Source of the DNA: an uncultured Bacillota bacterium
GTDB lineage: Bacteria > Bacillota_I > Bacilli_A > RFN20 > CAG-826
Direction of reading: 5' to 3'
Length of the DNA: 62,271 nt
Assembly (NCBI GenBank): GCA_937876465.1
Contig: CALEHV010000040.1
Span: forward strand, 1-62,271
The position numbers were made by a program, and so were the translations under genes. Each line of letters begins with the position of its first letter. Position 1 is the stretch's first letter. Below are positions 42,271 through 52,391 of the stretch, piece by piece. A model generated the notes under the pieces. That model saw only the letters and a program-made list of their open reading frames with translations, was not told the DNA's origin and did not search any database.

Positions 42271-43647
42271 ATGAAATACTCAAAATTTTTATTAGTAGCT
42301 TCAAGCGCATTTTTATTATGTGGATGTAGCCTTTTTAATCCTAAACCATATAGTAGCTCAAGTACGACAAGTTCGTCTACATCAGGCACTTCTAGTACAA
42401 GCCATACCTCATCTACTCCTGCTGGAACAAAAAAGCACACCATTTTAATCTATATGTGTGGTTCTAATCTTGAGTCTGGATATAACGGTTATACAACTGA
42501 TGTTGATGAAGCAGGTTTAGCAACAGCTAATTTAAACGAAATCCTATCTGTTTCAGGTTTGGGTAATGATGTTAATGTTGTTATCGAAACAGGTGGCGCA
42601 AAAGCCTGGGCAAAAAACAATAGTGGTATTACTCCATCAGCATCAAAATTAACACGTTACCATGTTGCAAATGGAAAATTAGTTCAAGACGCTCAATTAA
42701 GTAAAGCTTCAATGGCTGAAGCCAGTACTTTATCAAGCTTTGTTGAATGGGGTCTTAAAACCTATCCTGCAGAAAGAACTGGTTTATTATTGTGGAATCA
42801 TGGCGGAGCCATGATGGGATGTTGTTCCGATGAAAACTATAACGATGATATGCTTTCAGTCAGCGATTTAACTAGTGGTGTTTCATCAGGAATGTCTGCT
42901 GCAGGTGTTTCAGAGAAATTAGAATGGATTGGTTATGACTGCTGCTTGATGGGCGTAGCTGATATTGCAGCAAGTAATTCTAAGAATTTTAAATACATGG
43001 TAAGCTCTCAAGAATCAGAACCTGGTGAAGGATGGGATTATGATGTTTGGCTTAAAAACTTTGTTAATTATCCTACAAGAGATACTGAATCGTTATTAAC
43101 TCCAATATGTGATTCTTATATTACAAAAGTAGGAGAAACATATAACGACTACGGATATCCTTACAAAGGGCATAATGATGGAACATTATCCGTATTAGAT
43201 TTATCAAAAGTTAATAATTGGATTAGCGAATTTGATAAAGTTTGTGGAAAAATCAAATCAAGTTTCACAAATAAGAGTGCTCTAAATTCGTTATTAACAG
43301 GTCCAATGCAATTTGGTTGGAATTATGAAGATGATTATGATGTAACCAAAGGATATTATCCTTATGGTGTATTTGATGCACAAGGCGTCTTAAAAAATAT
43401 GAAATCAAAATATAGTGCAGATATATCGGCTGCAACCGCTGCTTTGAACGAATTAATTATTTATAACAAAGTTGGTGTTGATTTCACTGGAACCGCTTGT
43501 GGTTTATGCATTTATGCGAAATCTAATTGCGAATATACATTAACAAGTCATTTTGCGTCTGGTTTAACAAACTGGAAAACATTGAATAGTGTTTATAGTT
43601 CTGGTTATTTAACTTGTACAACAACTTATATGGGTTGGGAAAGTTAA
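42271..43647 (+). CDS. Clostripain-type (C11) cysteine protease lipoprotein
   Basis: A 458-residue lipoprotein, lipobox Cys19 (LLCGC), then a Ser/Thr linker of about 30 residues. The peptidase core starts HTILIYMCGSNLES and carries His177 (WNHGGAMMG) and Cys225 (GYDCCLMGVAD), the His/Cys dyad of C11 (clostripain) enzymes, in which the Cys follows Asp-Ala. They cleave after Arg or Lys and often self-process. Predicted surface protein degradation alongside the M6 lipoprotein. The ATG at 42271 is chosen for its GAAGG site; an earlier in-frame ATG would add eight residues in front of the signal peptide. Confidence 0.9.
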   Translation: MKYSKFLLVASSAFLLCGCSLFNPKPYSSSSTTSSSTSGTSSTSHTSSTPAGTKKHTILIYMCGSNLESGYNGYTTDVDEAGLATANLNEILSVSGLGNDVNVVIETGGAKAWAKNNSGITPSASKLTRYHVANGKLVQDAQLSKASMAEASTLSSFVEWGLKTYPAERTGLLLWNHGGAMMGCCSDENYNDDMLSVSDLTSGVSSGMSAAGVSEKLEWIGYDCCLMGVADIAASNSKNFKYMVSSQESEPGEGWDYDVWLKNFVNYPTRDTESLLTPICDSYITKVGETYNDYGYPYKGHNDGTLSVLDLSKVNNWISEFDKVCGKIKSSFTNKSALNSLLTGPMQFGWNYEDDYDVTKGYYPYGVFDAQGVLKNMKSKYSADISAATAALNELIIYNKVGVDFTGTACGLCIYAKSNCEYTLTSHFASGLTNWKTLNSVYSSGYLTCTTTYMGWES

Positions 43648-43663
43648 TCAACATAATTAAAGG

Positions 43664-43692
43664 AAAAAAAGGATACTTAGTATCCTTTTTTT
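43664..43692. terminator. Bidirectional terminator
   Basis: A7GGATAC and GTATCCT7 around loop TTA, between two convergent genes; both strands end in a T run. Confidence 0.9.
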
Positions 43693-44359
43693 ATTCTGGT
43701 TTTATTTCATCAACTGGCGCTTCGTTAGGATTAACGTCTATTTTCTTTTTGAATACATTTTTAGATATCTTAAATAGTCTGAAAGTTCTTGCAATATATG
43801 CTTGTACACACCACAAGAACCATAAACCGCCAACTAGAACTCCTAAAGCAAATATATAACTACCCCAAGCGTTCCAATCCCATGTTGGGGTATGAATGCA
43901 AGGAGGCCATTTAACCACAATATCGTGGAGGAAAAAGAAGTCACCGCGAATTGAAGGGTCGCTCCAATTCAATATAAAGAATAATGAACCGATGCCGTTA
44001 GAGCCTGAAGCGTTTCTTTCCCAGCCGAATAAATTAACATCAAAATTAAATATTGCTGCATAGATTAAATAGATAAAACATGATGAAAATAGAATTAACA
44101 TTGGAATCCATGCATCTTTAAATAATTGTCTAAAATTCTTGCGAATCCCGTATTTTCTAAGCTTTTTGCCATCTGTAATGACCTTATGATTTACAACATC
44201 AGCAATTAAACATTCCATTGTATCGCCTTGTTTTCCCATTACGATTTTTATTAATGTAGCAATGGCTCCTATTAATACAAAAAGAAGAATAAAAACAAAG
44301 AAGATACATATAAGTATCCATTTAGCGTTATCGTCGATTTTAACAAATGTATTAAACAT
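43691..44359 (-). CDS. Membrane protein of unknown function
   Basis: A 222-residue protein with hydrophobic segments at about 13-40, 84-104 and 168-190, the central part containing a Trp-rich extracytoplasmic loop. No family recognised. It is the second gene of a minus-strand pair; its ATG overlaps the stop of the upstream gene (TAATG at 44359), with GGAGG just before. The terminator at 43664-43692 follows. Confidence 0.55.
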   Translation of the reverse strand: MFNTFVKIDDNAKWILICIFFVFILLFVLIGAIATLIKIVMGKQGDTMECLIADVVNHKVITDGKKLRKYGIRKNFRQLFKDAWIPMLILFSSCFIYLIYAAIFNFDVNLFGWERNASGSNGIGSLFFILNWSDPSIRGDFFFLHDIVVKWPPCIHTPTWDWNAWGSYIFALGVLVGGLWFLWCVQAYIARTFRLFKISKNVFKKKIDVNPNEAPVDEIKPE

Positions 44360-44844
44360 TAGTTTTCACCTCCGAAATCGTCAAAGAAATGATCGTCTTC
44401 TTCTTTGTTATCGCTGGAATCGTTGTACTCGATCAAATCAGGGTTTTGTTCTTCTACTGGAGAAGCGTTAACAGAATCAGGCAATGAGACAGGTTCATTT
44501 TGATTAAAATTTTGAGCCTGGGCTTGATACATATTAGGAGTTGGTTGCTGATATATGTTTTGAGTAACGTTGTTAATTGTTTGAGGTTGTGGTTGCTGAC
44601 TTGCGTTTGCTAATGCTTGAGCTTGTGCTAATTGTTCTTGTTGTGCAATTTTCTTGGCTTTTACATCTTCAGGTAAATCACCCATTGGATTGCCACCTGC
44701 GAAGAAGATAACTAAGTTACGAATTAACATGTAAATAAATATAGCCAAGCAATAAACTGCATATAACGCAAAGAATGCCAAAATGAACGGTGATAGTAGT
44801 GTATACAACACCCCGAATCCTAGCATTTTAAGAAACTTAACCAT
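44359..44844 (-). CDS. Membrane protein with Gln/Asn-rich tail
   Basis: A 161-residue protein: a hydrophobic N-terminal region with two membrane segments (about 8-50), then a Gln/Asn/Ala/Pro-rich low-complexity stretch (about 68-120, with QAQALANASQQPQPQ) and an acidic C-terminus. The tail is probably disordered and cytoplasmic. It may act as a protein-interaction or assembly module, but nothing identifies a partner except the coupled gene downstream. TAAAAT lies about 6 nt before the ATG and there is no Shine-Dalgarno. Confidence 0.6.
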   Translation of the reverse strand: MVKFLKMLGFGVLYTLLSPFILAFFALYAVYCLAIFIYMLIRNLVIFFAGGNPMGDLPEDVKAKKIAQQEQLAQAQALANASQQPQPQTINNVTQNIYQQPTPNMYQAQAQNFNQNEPVSLPDSVNASPVEEQNPDLIEYNDSSDNKEEDDHFFDDFGGEN

Positions 44845-44909
44845 AGTTTAATTTTATTTATTTTAATTTCGTTATCAAGAAAAGAAAATATTAGGCATAA
44901 ATAATTGAG

Positions 44910-45827
44910 TTATCTCAAATTATTTCTTTTTTTGTATTTAACTACATTTATCGTATATTTAAGTAACGAAATTATTGCAGCCCATAACGGGAAAACAGTA
45001 AGTAGTAAAAAGCCGCTATTTACTGGCATTGAATTAAATAAAATTGAGAAAACAATTATAGTTACGATTATGCCTGCACCAAAAGAAATTAAAAGTGCCC
45101 ATGATTTTGTTTTTATATAATCTAAGATTATATAAAAGGCAAAATAAAAGCACACAATCATTAAAATATATGTAACAGTTAAAGATAAAAACATAATACC
45201 AAAAATTGAAAGGCAAAGAGCAAAGCAAATACAGTTATAAATTAATTGATGTTTTGAATTAATTTCGACATTGTATCCAAATTTTTTAACTTCTGAAAAC
45301 ATAATAATAAAAGACAATACAGTTTGTGCAAAAGATCCAATGCATATAATTAAAGGAAAAACAATTTGAGCAATTTGAGAATCGTCAATTTTAAATAAGG
45401 TTTCGAATGCCTCAAGCATATTGACTTGAGCTATAAGATTTATTAGAGGAATTGAAGCAAATATGAGCCCCATCTGAATAATGGAGCAGCATAAAATAGA
45501 CCAAACGCTAGGAATATTTTTCTTGCATGCTAAACCAAACAAATATCCAGTTGCGATACTTGGAACTAGATAAAAAATTGTCGTATCAAAATTCCATAGC
45601 GTAGCAGCTAAAGATAAACCAATTGTTGAAACTGCATAAATTATGTAATAACGATCCTTGCAATATATTTCAACAATCACACTTGTTAGAGGGAGTATTA
45701 AAACCAAAAACAATCCTAAGAACGGCAAAAGCGCAGTCAAAACAGAGATGGTGATATTAACGCCAGCCATTATGCCCATCAAGGCCAAGTTTTGTAAAAG
45801 CGTTTCCCTTTTAGAAAATATTTTCAT
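44910..45827 (-). CDS. Polytopic membrane protein, DUF2232/ECF-S-like
   Basis: A 305-residue protein with about eight hydrophobic segments, basic at both ends. The start (LALMGIMAGVNITISVLTALLPFLGLFLVLILP, quoted here only by IMAGVNITISVLTALLPF) looks like the first helices of ECF S-component-like proteins and DUF2232 membrane proteins. A transport role is possible; the substrate is unknown. TAAAAT (45839-45834) lies 6 nt before the ATG, no Shine-Dalgarno. A partially paired hairpin straddles its stop codon. It is divergent from the thioredoxin-like lipoprotein at 45895. Confidence 0.5.
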   Translation of the reverse strand: MKIFSKRETLLQNLALMGIMAGVNITISVLTALLPFLGLFLVLILPLTSVIVEIYCKDRYYIIYAVSTIGLSLAATLWNFDTTIFYLVPSIATGYLFGLACKKNIPSVWSILCCSIIQMGLIFASIPLINLIAQVNMLEAFETLFKIDDSQIAQIVFPLIICIGSFAQTVLSFIIMFSEVKKFGYNVEINSKHQLIYNCICFALCLSIFGIMFLSLTVTYILMIVCFYFAFYIILDYIKTKSWALLISFGAGIIVTIIVFSILFNSMPVNSGFLLLTVFPLWAAIISLLKYTINVVKYKKRNNLR

Positions 45828-45894
45828 GGCAAAATTTTACCATGAAAAAATATGAAATTCGACAAAAGTTCAGGAAAGTTGACTATATGATAGT

Positions 45895-46347
45895 ATGAGA
45901 AATTTTAAATTTTGTTTGTTCTTATTTGTTTTTGCACTATGTTCTTGCAGCACGAAAAAGTTAAATTCTTCATCAATTTTTTCAACGGAAAACGGGCATC
46001 AAACGCAACATGATTATCGTGAAATTCAAAAGCAAAAAGTTTCGTGGAATTCGGTATTTTTCCTTGCAGAACCCCAATATTTCGTTTATTTCTATTCACC
46101 AATTTGCTCTCATTGTAATGAAATAAAAAACGATATTATTGAGTATGGATTAGCGAATGAAAATTTCTATTTTTGTGAGAGCGATGAAAACCATAAAATT
46201 GCAGAAGATGTACAAAATACTATAGGTGCAAAAAGCATAGAAAATTTTTGGATTTGTGGATATCCATCGTTGTGTAGATTTGACAAAAATGTTTGCACAG
46301 TGAATGTGTTTGGTAGCGCGAGTATATATCTTGTTTTAAATCTTTGA
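45895..46347 (+). CDS. Thioredoxin-fold lipoprotein
   Basis: A 150-residue lipoprotein, lipobox Cys18 (LCSC). The mature part has a thioredoxin-like fold, with FVYFYSPICSHC (Cys71, Cys74) followed by a helix, and a GYPSL segment near the cis-proline position. The redox pair CSHC differs from thioredoxin CGPC and suggests an oxidase or isomerase-type role at the cell surface. A TATGAT box ends only 3 nt before the ATG, too close for a normal start, so the actual transcription start is uncertain. It lies just upstream of pcrA. Confidence 0.72.
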   Translation: MRNFKFCLFLFVFALCSCSTKKLNSSSIFSTENGHQTQHDYREIQKQKVSWNSVFFLAEPQYFVYFYSPICSHCNEIKNDIIEYGLANENFYFCESDENHKIAEDVQNTIGAKSIENFWICGYPSLCRFDKNVCTVNVFGSASIYLVLNL

Positions 46348-46402
46348 GTAAACATTCTACTTATGCTATACTATTACAAAGTAATAAAAGGCATTAAGCT
46401 AT

Positions 46403-48622
46403 ATGGATTACAAAACACTTCTTAATGAACGTCAATATGAAGCAGTAACATCTGATAAACAATACGTTAGAGTTGTTGCGGGAGCTGGCAGTGGAAAAAC
46501 CAGAGTTTTGACCCATCGCTTATCTTATTTGATTGGTGAAATGGGAGTGGATCCTTGGTCTATAGTAGCAATTGCTTTTACAAACAAAGTTGCAAGCGAA
46601 ATGAAAAATAGAGCTGTTTCACTTCTGAAGGACAATTATGCAGGTTTGCAGGTTTCGACCTTTCACAGTTTTTGTGCAAAGTTTTTAAGGATGGAAATTT
46701 ATAACATTGATTTTCCAAGCAACTTCACGATCTTAGATGACGAGGATACAGAAACATTGATTAAGCAAATTGGCGTTTCGAAGGGCTATAAGAGAAACGA
46801 CGAAGTTGTTAAAGGTGCAATGGCTTATATTTCTAACAATAAATGCCTGGGCAAATATCCAAGTGACATCACTTTAAATAAATATTGTTCGGAGAATGAA
46901 AAAGTGATGTTAGAAATTTTCACTGAATATGAAACAAAAAAAGACGCCATGTTGAGTCTTGATTTTGACGATTTATTATTAAAAACAATTCAAATACTCC
47001 AACAATTCCCTAAAGTAAGAGAAAAATGGCAAAACAGAATTTCAAATATTTTGGTAGACGAATTTCAAGACACAAATGATGTTCAATTTTACTTAATTAA
47101 ATTGTTAATGAACGATTGTACAAGTCTATATGTTGTTGGTGATCCAGATCAAACAATTTATACATGGCGCGGCGCAAATCAAAAATTTATTCTTGATTTT
47201 GAAGAAAGTTTTCCTGGTGCAGAAACCATTGTTCTTGATAGAAATTATCGATCCACAAAACCAATTCTCGATAGTGCTAACAAACTTATTGCACACAACA
47301 AAAAAAGAGTTCCAAAAAACCTCTACACAACAAATGAATCAACCGAACAAGTTCATGGTCAAGTTTTTAATGCAGCAAACGGAGAAGCTAAATTTGTTCT
47401 CGAAGAAATTCAAAAGTTACACAATAAAGGTGTGCCTTATAAAGACATGGTTATTTTATATCGTGCTGCATACTTAACATTGCCTTTTGAAAAAGAATTC
47501 ATGGCAAAAAGACTTCCTTACGAAGTGTATGGTGGATTGAAATTTTTCCAAAGAAAAGAAATTAAAGATGCTTTAGCATATTTTAAATTATTGCGTAATC
47601 CTAAAGACGATATCTCCTTCGAAAGAATTGCAAATATTCCAAGAAGAGGTTTAGGCGAAGCTGCATTAGCTGCGTTAAAGGCTGAAAAAGGGTCTTTAGG
47701 TTTATCTTATTTAGAATATTTAAGAGAAATAGAAAAACATGAAACAAGTGTAAAATCTAGAATTGTTGGGCTGCTTCTTCAAATGGTTGAAAAGATGGAT
47801 AATGCTTTGAAGTCTTTGAGTGAAAATCTAGAAGCGTATTCTGAAGTTTTAAAACAATATATTGAAGATATTGGCTACTTTGAATATTTAAAATTGGAAC
47901 CAGATACTGAGGAAGAAAGACACAAAAACTTACTCGCATTATTTGGTAATATTGTTGACTTCTTAAAGGAATACCCAAATTCAACTTTTGATGATTATTT
48001 AGAAAATGCTGCGCTTCAATCTGCGCAAGATGAAGTAAGTGATAAAGATGTTGTCAGAATGATGACAATACATGTCGCAAAAGGACTTGAATTTGATTAT
48101 GTCTTTGTTGTCGGTGTGAATGACGGGATTTTCCCTTCAGACAGAACAATTACAGAATCCGGCTCAGATGGCACGGAAGAAGAAAGACGTCTTTGCTATG
48201 TTGCATTAACAAGGGCAAAAAAGAAATTATATGTTACTTGTAATTTTGGTTATTCGTATGTTCTTGGCACTTACGCAATTCCATCTCCGTTTTTAATGGA
48301 GGCTGGATTGAGAGTCAATCGATCATTTGGATATTATGGTGGTGAATATCAAAAACCACTTTATAGTTCTGGCTATTATAAACACGAAGAAAGCGATGGT
48401 TATACAAATCAATTATCGCCTGTAGAAGAAGAACCAAAAACAAACGGAATTAATGATTGGAAAGCTGGAGATAAGGTTATACATGATGCTTTCGGAAAAG
48501 GTGTTGTTATAAACATTATCGATGAAACAATTTTGCAAATTAATTTCGAAGAACATGGTATGAAATCAATTATGGCAAATCATCCTAAATTGCATAGAGA
48601 TGAAAAGGGGGCAGAAGCATGA
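46403..48622 (+). CDS. pcrA: ATP-dependent DNA helicase PcrA/UvrD
   Basis: A 739-residue SF1A helicase. Walker A GAGSGKT is at 27-33, motif Ia AFTNKVASEM near 56, motif II DEFQDTN near 215, motif III VVGDPDQTIYTWRGA, motif IV NYRST, motif V MTIHVAKGLEFDYVFV and motif VI ALTRAKKKL. A GDKVIHDAFGKGVV tail at about 690 is the usual C-terminal Tudor-like domain of PcrA. Acts in nucleotide-excision repair and rolling-circle replication. An extended -10 (TGCTATACT) lies about 30 nt upstream. The stop overlaps the ligA start, as in other Bacillota. Confidence 0.95.
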   Translation: MDYKTLLNERQYEAVTSDKQYVRVVAGAGSGKTRVLTHRLSYLIGEMGVDPWSIVAIAFTNKVASEMKNRAVSLLKDNYAGLQVSTFHSFCAKFLRMEIYNIDFPSNFTILDDEDTETLIKQIGVSKGYKRNDEVVKGAMAYISNNKCLGKYPSDITLNKYCSENEKVMLEIFTEYETKKDAMLSLDFDDLLLKTIQILQQFPKVREKWQNRISNILVDEFQDTNDVQFYLIKLLMNDCTSLYVVGDPDQTIYTWRGANQKFILDFEESFPGAETIVLDRNYRSTKPILDSANKLIAHNKKRVPKNLYTTNESTEQVHGQVFNAANGEAKFVLEEIQKLHNKGVPYKDMVILYRAAYLTLPFEKEFMAKRLPYEVYGGLKFFQRKEIKDALAYFKLLRNPKDDISFERIANIPRRGLGEAALAALKAEKGSLGLSYLEYLREIEKHETSVKSRIVGLLLQMVEKMDNALKSLSENLEAYSEVLKQYIEDIGYFEYLKLEPDTEEERHKNLLALFGNIVDFLKEYPNSTFDDYLENAALQSAQDEVSDKDVVRMMTIHVAKGLEFDYVFVVGVNDGIFPSDRTITESGSDGTEEERRLCYVALTRAKKKLYVTCNFGYSYVLGTYAIPSPFLMEAGLRVNRSFGYYGGEYQKPLYSSGYYKHEESDGYTNQLSPVEEEPKTNGINDWKAGDKVIHDAFGKGVVINIIDETILQINFEEHGMKSIMANHPKLHRDEKGAEA

Positions 48623-50616
48623 GTCCAAAAGAAAGAGTTCAAGAAATAACAAAGTTATTGGAGCAATATAATTACGAATATTATGTATTAGATAATCCAA
48701 GCGTTCCTGATAGCGAATACGATCGCTTAATGAAAGAATTGATTGCAATCGAAAAAGAACACCCTGAATTAATCACCCCCTTTTCTCCTACTCAAAGAGT
48801 TGGTGGAAAAGTTTTATCTCAATTTGACAAGATTGTTCATAAAAGAATGATGTTATCTTTAAGCAACGTTTTTAACGAAAAAGATATAAGAGATTTTGAT
48901 CAAAAAATACGAGATATTCTTCGCACTGAAAAAATTGAATATATGTGCGAGATGAAAATCGACGGTCTTGCAATGGCTTTAGATTTTAAAGACGGGAAAA
49001 TGAACTATGGTGCAACAAGAGGAGATGGAACTGAAGGAGAAGATGTCACTAATAATGTTTTAACAATTAAATCAATTCCGACTCAAGTTTCTGAAAATAG
49101 ACCTTTTGAAGTTCGCGGCGAAGTATATATGTCCAAGAAAGTATTGGATGAATTAAATAAAGATAGAGCAGAAAAGGGAGAACCTCTTCTAGCGAATGCT
49201 AGAAATGCTGCAGCAGGATCTATTAGACAATTAGATAGTTCAATTGCAGCAAGCAGAAAACTTGAAGCTTTCTGGTACTATCTTGTAAATGCTGATGAGC
49301 TTGGCTTTAAAAAGCACAGTGATGCACTTGATTATATCGAAAAAATTGGATTTAGAACTAATAAAGAAAGAAGAATTTGTAATGGTGTAGAAGAAGTCTT
49401 GAAATACATAGAAGAATATACCGAAAAAAGACCAAGTTTACCGTATGATATTGATGGTATTGTTATAAAAGTTAATGACATTACTAAATATAAGAAAATT
49501 GGATATACTGCAAAGACCCCAAAATGGGCTACTGCATATAAATTTCCTCCCGAGGAAGTTATCACAAGGTTAGAAGATATAATATTCACAGTTGGAAGGA
49601 CAGGAAAAATTACTCCAAATGCAGTAATCAAACCTACAAAAGTTGCTGGATCAACCGTTCAAAGAGCAACTTTACACAATGAGGACTTTGTTAACGAAAA
49701 AGGACTTAAGATCGGCGACTTTATCATCTTGAGAAAAGCTGGCGATGTTATTCCTGAAGTTGTTAGAGCACTTCCTGAAAGAAGAACAGGATTAGAAAAA
49801 GATTTTGAAATGATTGATAAATGTCCTGTTTGTGGTTCACCACTTGTAAAGAAAGATGCAATGCATTTCTGCATATCGCCTGAATGCCCAGCAAGAAAAA
49901 TCGAAAGTATGATTCATTTTTCCTCAAGAGATGCAATGGATATTGATGGTATGGGAGACAAGGTTGTTGAAGAGTTCTTTAACGAACAATTTATCACTGA
50001 TATTCCCTCCATTTTTGAGGTTGCAAAATATAGAGACGAAATAATTAATATTGATGGTTGGAAAGACAAATCTGTCGACAACTTAATTGATGCGATTGAG
50101 AAAGCAAAATCGAACTCTTTAGAAAAATTATTATTTGGTTTAGGAATTAAAGAAATTGGTGCAAAAACTGCTAAAATCCTTGCAAAACGTTATTTAAATC
50201 TCGATAAATTCAAAGAAATTTCTTATGAAGAATTTTTACAAGTTCCTGATTTAGGACCTGTCAGTGCCCAATCTTTATATGATTATTTCCACGATGAAAA
50301 TAACATTAAATTGATAGAAAAATTAAGAGAACATGGTGTCAATTTTGATTACTTAGGAAAGACAGAAGTCGACTCAAATTCATCATTCTTTGAAAAGACG
50401 ATTGTTCTAACCGGAACATTAACAAAATACGGAAGAAAAGAAGCAACTGAATTACTTGAAAATCTAGGAGCAAAAGTTGCTGGATCAGTTTCCAAAAAGA
50501 CAGATATTGTTATTGCTGGAGTGGAAGCTGGATCTAAGTTAGATAAGGCTAGAGAACTCGGAATTAGAGTAATGGATGAAGAAGAATTTGTCTCTCTTCT
50601 TGGTAAAGAAGAATAG
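48619..50616 (+). CDS. ligA: NAD-dependent DNA ligase
   Basis: A 665-residue ligase. Domain Ia with YYVLDNPSVPDSEYD, catalytic KIDG with Lys113, then OB-fold (KTPKWATAYKFPPEE), a zinc finger CPVCGSPL...CISPEC, the helix-hairpin-helix region, and a C-terminal BRCT domain (about 590-665, FEKTIVLTGTLTKYGR). Complete. The ATG overlaps pcrA by 4 bp. Confidence 0.97.
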   Translation: MSPKERVQEITKLLEQYNYEYYVLDNPSVPDSEYDRLMKELIAIEKEHPELITPFSPTQRVGGKVLSQFDKIVHKRMMLSLSNVFNEKDIRDFDQKIRDILRTEKIEYMCEMKIDGLAMALDFKDGKMNYGATRGDGTEGEDVTNNVLTIKSIPTQVSENRPFEVRGEVYMSKKVLDELNKDRAEKGEPLLANARNAAAGSIRQLDSSIAASRKLEAFWYYLVNADELGFKKHSDALDYIEKIGFRTNKERRICNGVEEVLKYIEEYTEKRPSLPYDIDGIVIKVNDITKYKKIGYTAKTPKWATAYKFPPEEVITRLEDIIFTVGRTGKITPNAVIKPTKVAGSTVQRATLHNEDFVNEKGLKIGDFIILRKAGDVIPEVVRALPERRTGLEKDFEMIDKCPVCGSPLVKKDAMHFCISPECPARKIESMIHFSSRDAMDIDGMGDKVVEEFFNEQFITDIPSIFEVAKYRDEIINIDGWKDKSVDNLIDAIEKAKSNSLEKLLFGLGIKEIGAKTAKILAKRYLNLDKFKEISYEEFLQVPDLGPVSAQSLYDYFHDENNIKLIEKLREHGVNFDYLGKTEVDSNSSFFEKTIVLTGTLTKYGRKEATELLENLGAKVAGSVSKKTDIVIAGVEAGSKLDKARELGIRVMDEEEFVSLLGKEE

Positions 50617-50640
50617 ATTGTGATAATATGAAGGACAATT

Positions 50641-50937
50641 ATGAAAAAGTATAGTAAAGAAGTATTACAAGATGCAGCTCATAGACTCCTCTTCGATATG
50701 TCTAATGAAGAATATGACACATTACTAGAGGAATTCGATTGGATTATTAAACAAATGAGCGTTATTGGCGAACATGCAGAAATCGACCAATATGAGCCAA
50801 TGATTTTCCCGTTCGAATGTGCAACAACATTTATGAGAGAAGACATCCCAGATAAACCTCTTCCTAGAGAAGAAGCTTTAAGAAACGCTAATCATAAAGC
50901 GGGTGGTCAAATTAAGCTACCGAAGGTAGTCCAATGA
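50641..50937 (+). CDS. gatC: Asp/Glu-tRNA amidotransferase subunit C
   Basis: A 98-residue small subunit that bridges GatA and GatB in the transamidation of misacylated Glu-tRNA-Gln (or Asp-tRNA-Asn). The helical N-terminal part and the tail with PREEALRNANHKAGGQIKLPKVV fit the family (DIPDKPLPREEAL). It starts 24 bp after ligA, with AAGGA just before, and overlaps gatA by 4 bp. Confidence 0.9.
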   Translation: MKKYSKEVLQDAAHRLLFDMSNEEYDTLLEEFDWIIKQMSVIGEHAEIDQYEPMIFPFECATTFMREDIPDKPLPREEALRNANHKAGGQIKLPKVVQ

Positions 50938-52391
50938 TAGATATAAGAAATTTAACAATTGTTGAACTCCATAAGCTTTATGTTGAAAAGAAAGTAACTC
51001 CTTTGGAGGTTGTTTCAGAAGCTATTCGCTTAGCTAAAGAAGATAAAAATAACGCCATTGAATATTTGATGGAAAAAGAAGCCTTAGAACAAGTTTCTAA
51101 ATTAGGCGAAGTTGAAATCAATAATTTACTTTGGGGCGTTCCATTTTTCATTAAAGACAATATGTCTACAAAAAATGTACCAACTACAGGAAGCAGCAAC
51201 ATCTTAAACGGCTATGTTCCTGTATACGATGCTACTGTTGTCGAAAAATTATATTCTGCAAAAGCTATTGCAATAGGAAAATCAACATTAGATGAACTCG
51301 CAATGGGCGGAACAGGAACAACGGGTCATTTAGGCACGACATATAATCCATACGATAGTTCCAAAACAAGATTAGTTGGCGGATCAAGCTGTGGTAGTGC
51401 TGCTTTAACTTCTGCTGGTGTTGTTCCCTTCTCATTAGGAAGCGATACCGGAGATTCTACTCGTAAACCAGCATCATTTGCAGGACTTGTTGGTTTAAAG
51501 CCAACATGGTCAAGAATTTCTCGTTATGGTTTATTCCCATTCGCACCTTCTTTAGATACAGTTGGTATCTTTACAAGAAGTGTTGCTGACGCTGGAATTG
51601 TTTTACAAATTTTAGCAGGAAGAGATGACAAAGATTCCACTTCGTCAGATAAACCTGTAGATAGCTATACACAAAATATTGAATGTTCCATTAAAGGCTT
51701 CAAAGTTGCAATCGTTAAACAAATTTACGATGCGTTAAAAGATGTTGATTGCAAGAAAATGTTTGATGTCACTTTAGAGAACTTGAAGAATGATGGCGCG
51801 GTTGTTGAATTTGTTGACATGCCACTAAGTCTTCTTGAATCTTTATACCCTACATATTTCGTTCTTTCTTGCGCAGAAGCAACAAGTAATAACGCTAACT
51901 TAGATGGCATTAAATTCGGCCCTTACTACGATGGAAAAACTTATGAAGAAGTAATGTCAAATGCAAGAACAAAAGGATTCAGCGAACTCATTAAACGTAG
52001 ATTCGTATTTGGTTCATTTGCTTTGATGAGTGAGAACCAAAAAGATTTGTTTGTTCGTGCACAACGCAATAGAAGAAAAATGGTCGATGAAATCAATAAA
52101 ATCCTTGCAAAATACGACTTTATTTACTTACCAGCTGCCCCAAGCATTGCTCCAAAAGCAAATGAAAAATCAGATCGTAATGATAAGGAATTTATGATTA
52201 TTGATAACCATTTATGCATGGGAAATTTTGCAGGTTTGCCTTCATTAACTTTGCCTATTGGTTTCAAAAACGGAATGCCATTTGGTGCAAACGTCATGGG
52301 ACGTGCATTTGATGAAGCAAAATTGTTGCAAGTAAGTTGTGCAATTGAAAAACACACCGGTTTAAAAGGTGTCGTTGCGAAAGGAGAGTAA
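50934..52391 (+). CDS. gatA: Asp/Glu-tRNA amidotransferase subunit A
   Basis: A 485-residue amidase-signature enzyme that releases ammonia from glutamine for GatB. The catalytic triad is Lys74 (FFIKDN), cis-Ser151 (GGSSCGS) and nucleophile Ser175 (SDTGDST). Cys153 replaces the common Gly in GGSSGGS. The NYRRG-type family C-terminus and LPIGFKNGMPFGANVMG are present. Overlaps gatC at the start; gatB starts directly at its stop (TAATG). Confidence 0.94.
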   Translation: MIDIRNLTIVELHKLYVEKKVTPLEVVSEAIRLAKEDKNNAIEYLMEKEALEQVSKLGEVEINNLLWGVPFFIKDNMSTKNVPTTGSSNILNGYVPVYDATVVEKLYSAKAIAIGKSTLDELAMGGTGTTGHLGTTYNPYDSSKTRLVGGSSCGSAALTSAGVVPFSLGSDTGDSTRKPASFAGLVGLKPTWSRISRYGLFPFAPSLDTVGIFTRSVADAGIVLQILAGRDDKDSTSSDKPVDSYTQNIECSIKGFKVAIVKQIYDALKDVDCKKMFDVTLENLKNDGAVVEFVDMPLSLLESLYPTYFVLSCAEATSNNANLDGIKFGPYYDGKTYEEVMSNARTKGFSELIKRRFVFGSFALMSENQKDLFVRAQRNRRKMVDEINKILAKYDFIYLPAAPSIAPKANEKSDRNDKEFMIIDNHLCMGNFAGLPSLTLPIGFKNGMPFGANVMGRAFDEAKLLQVSCAIEKHTGLKGVVAKGE

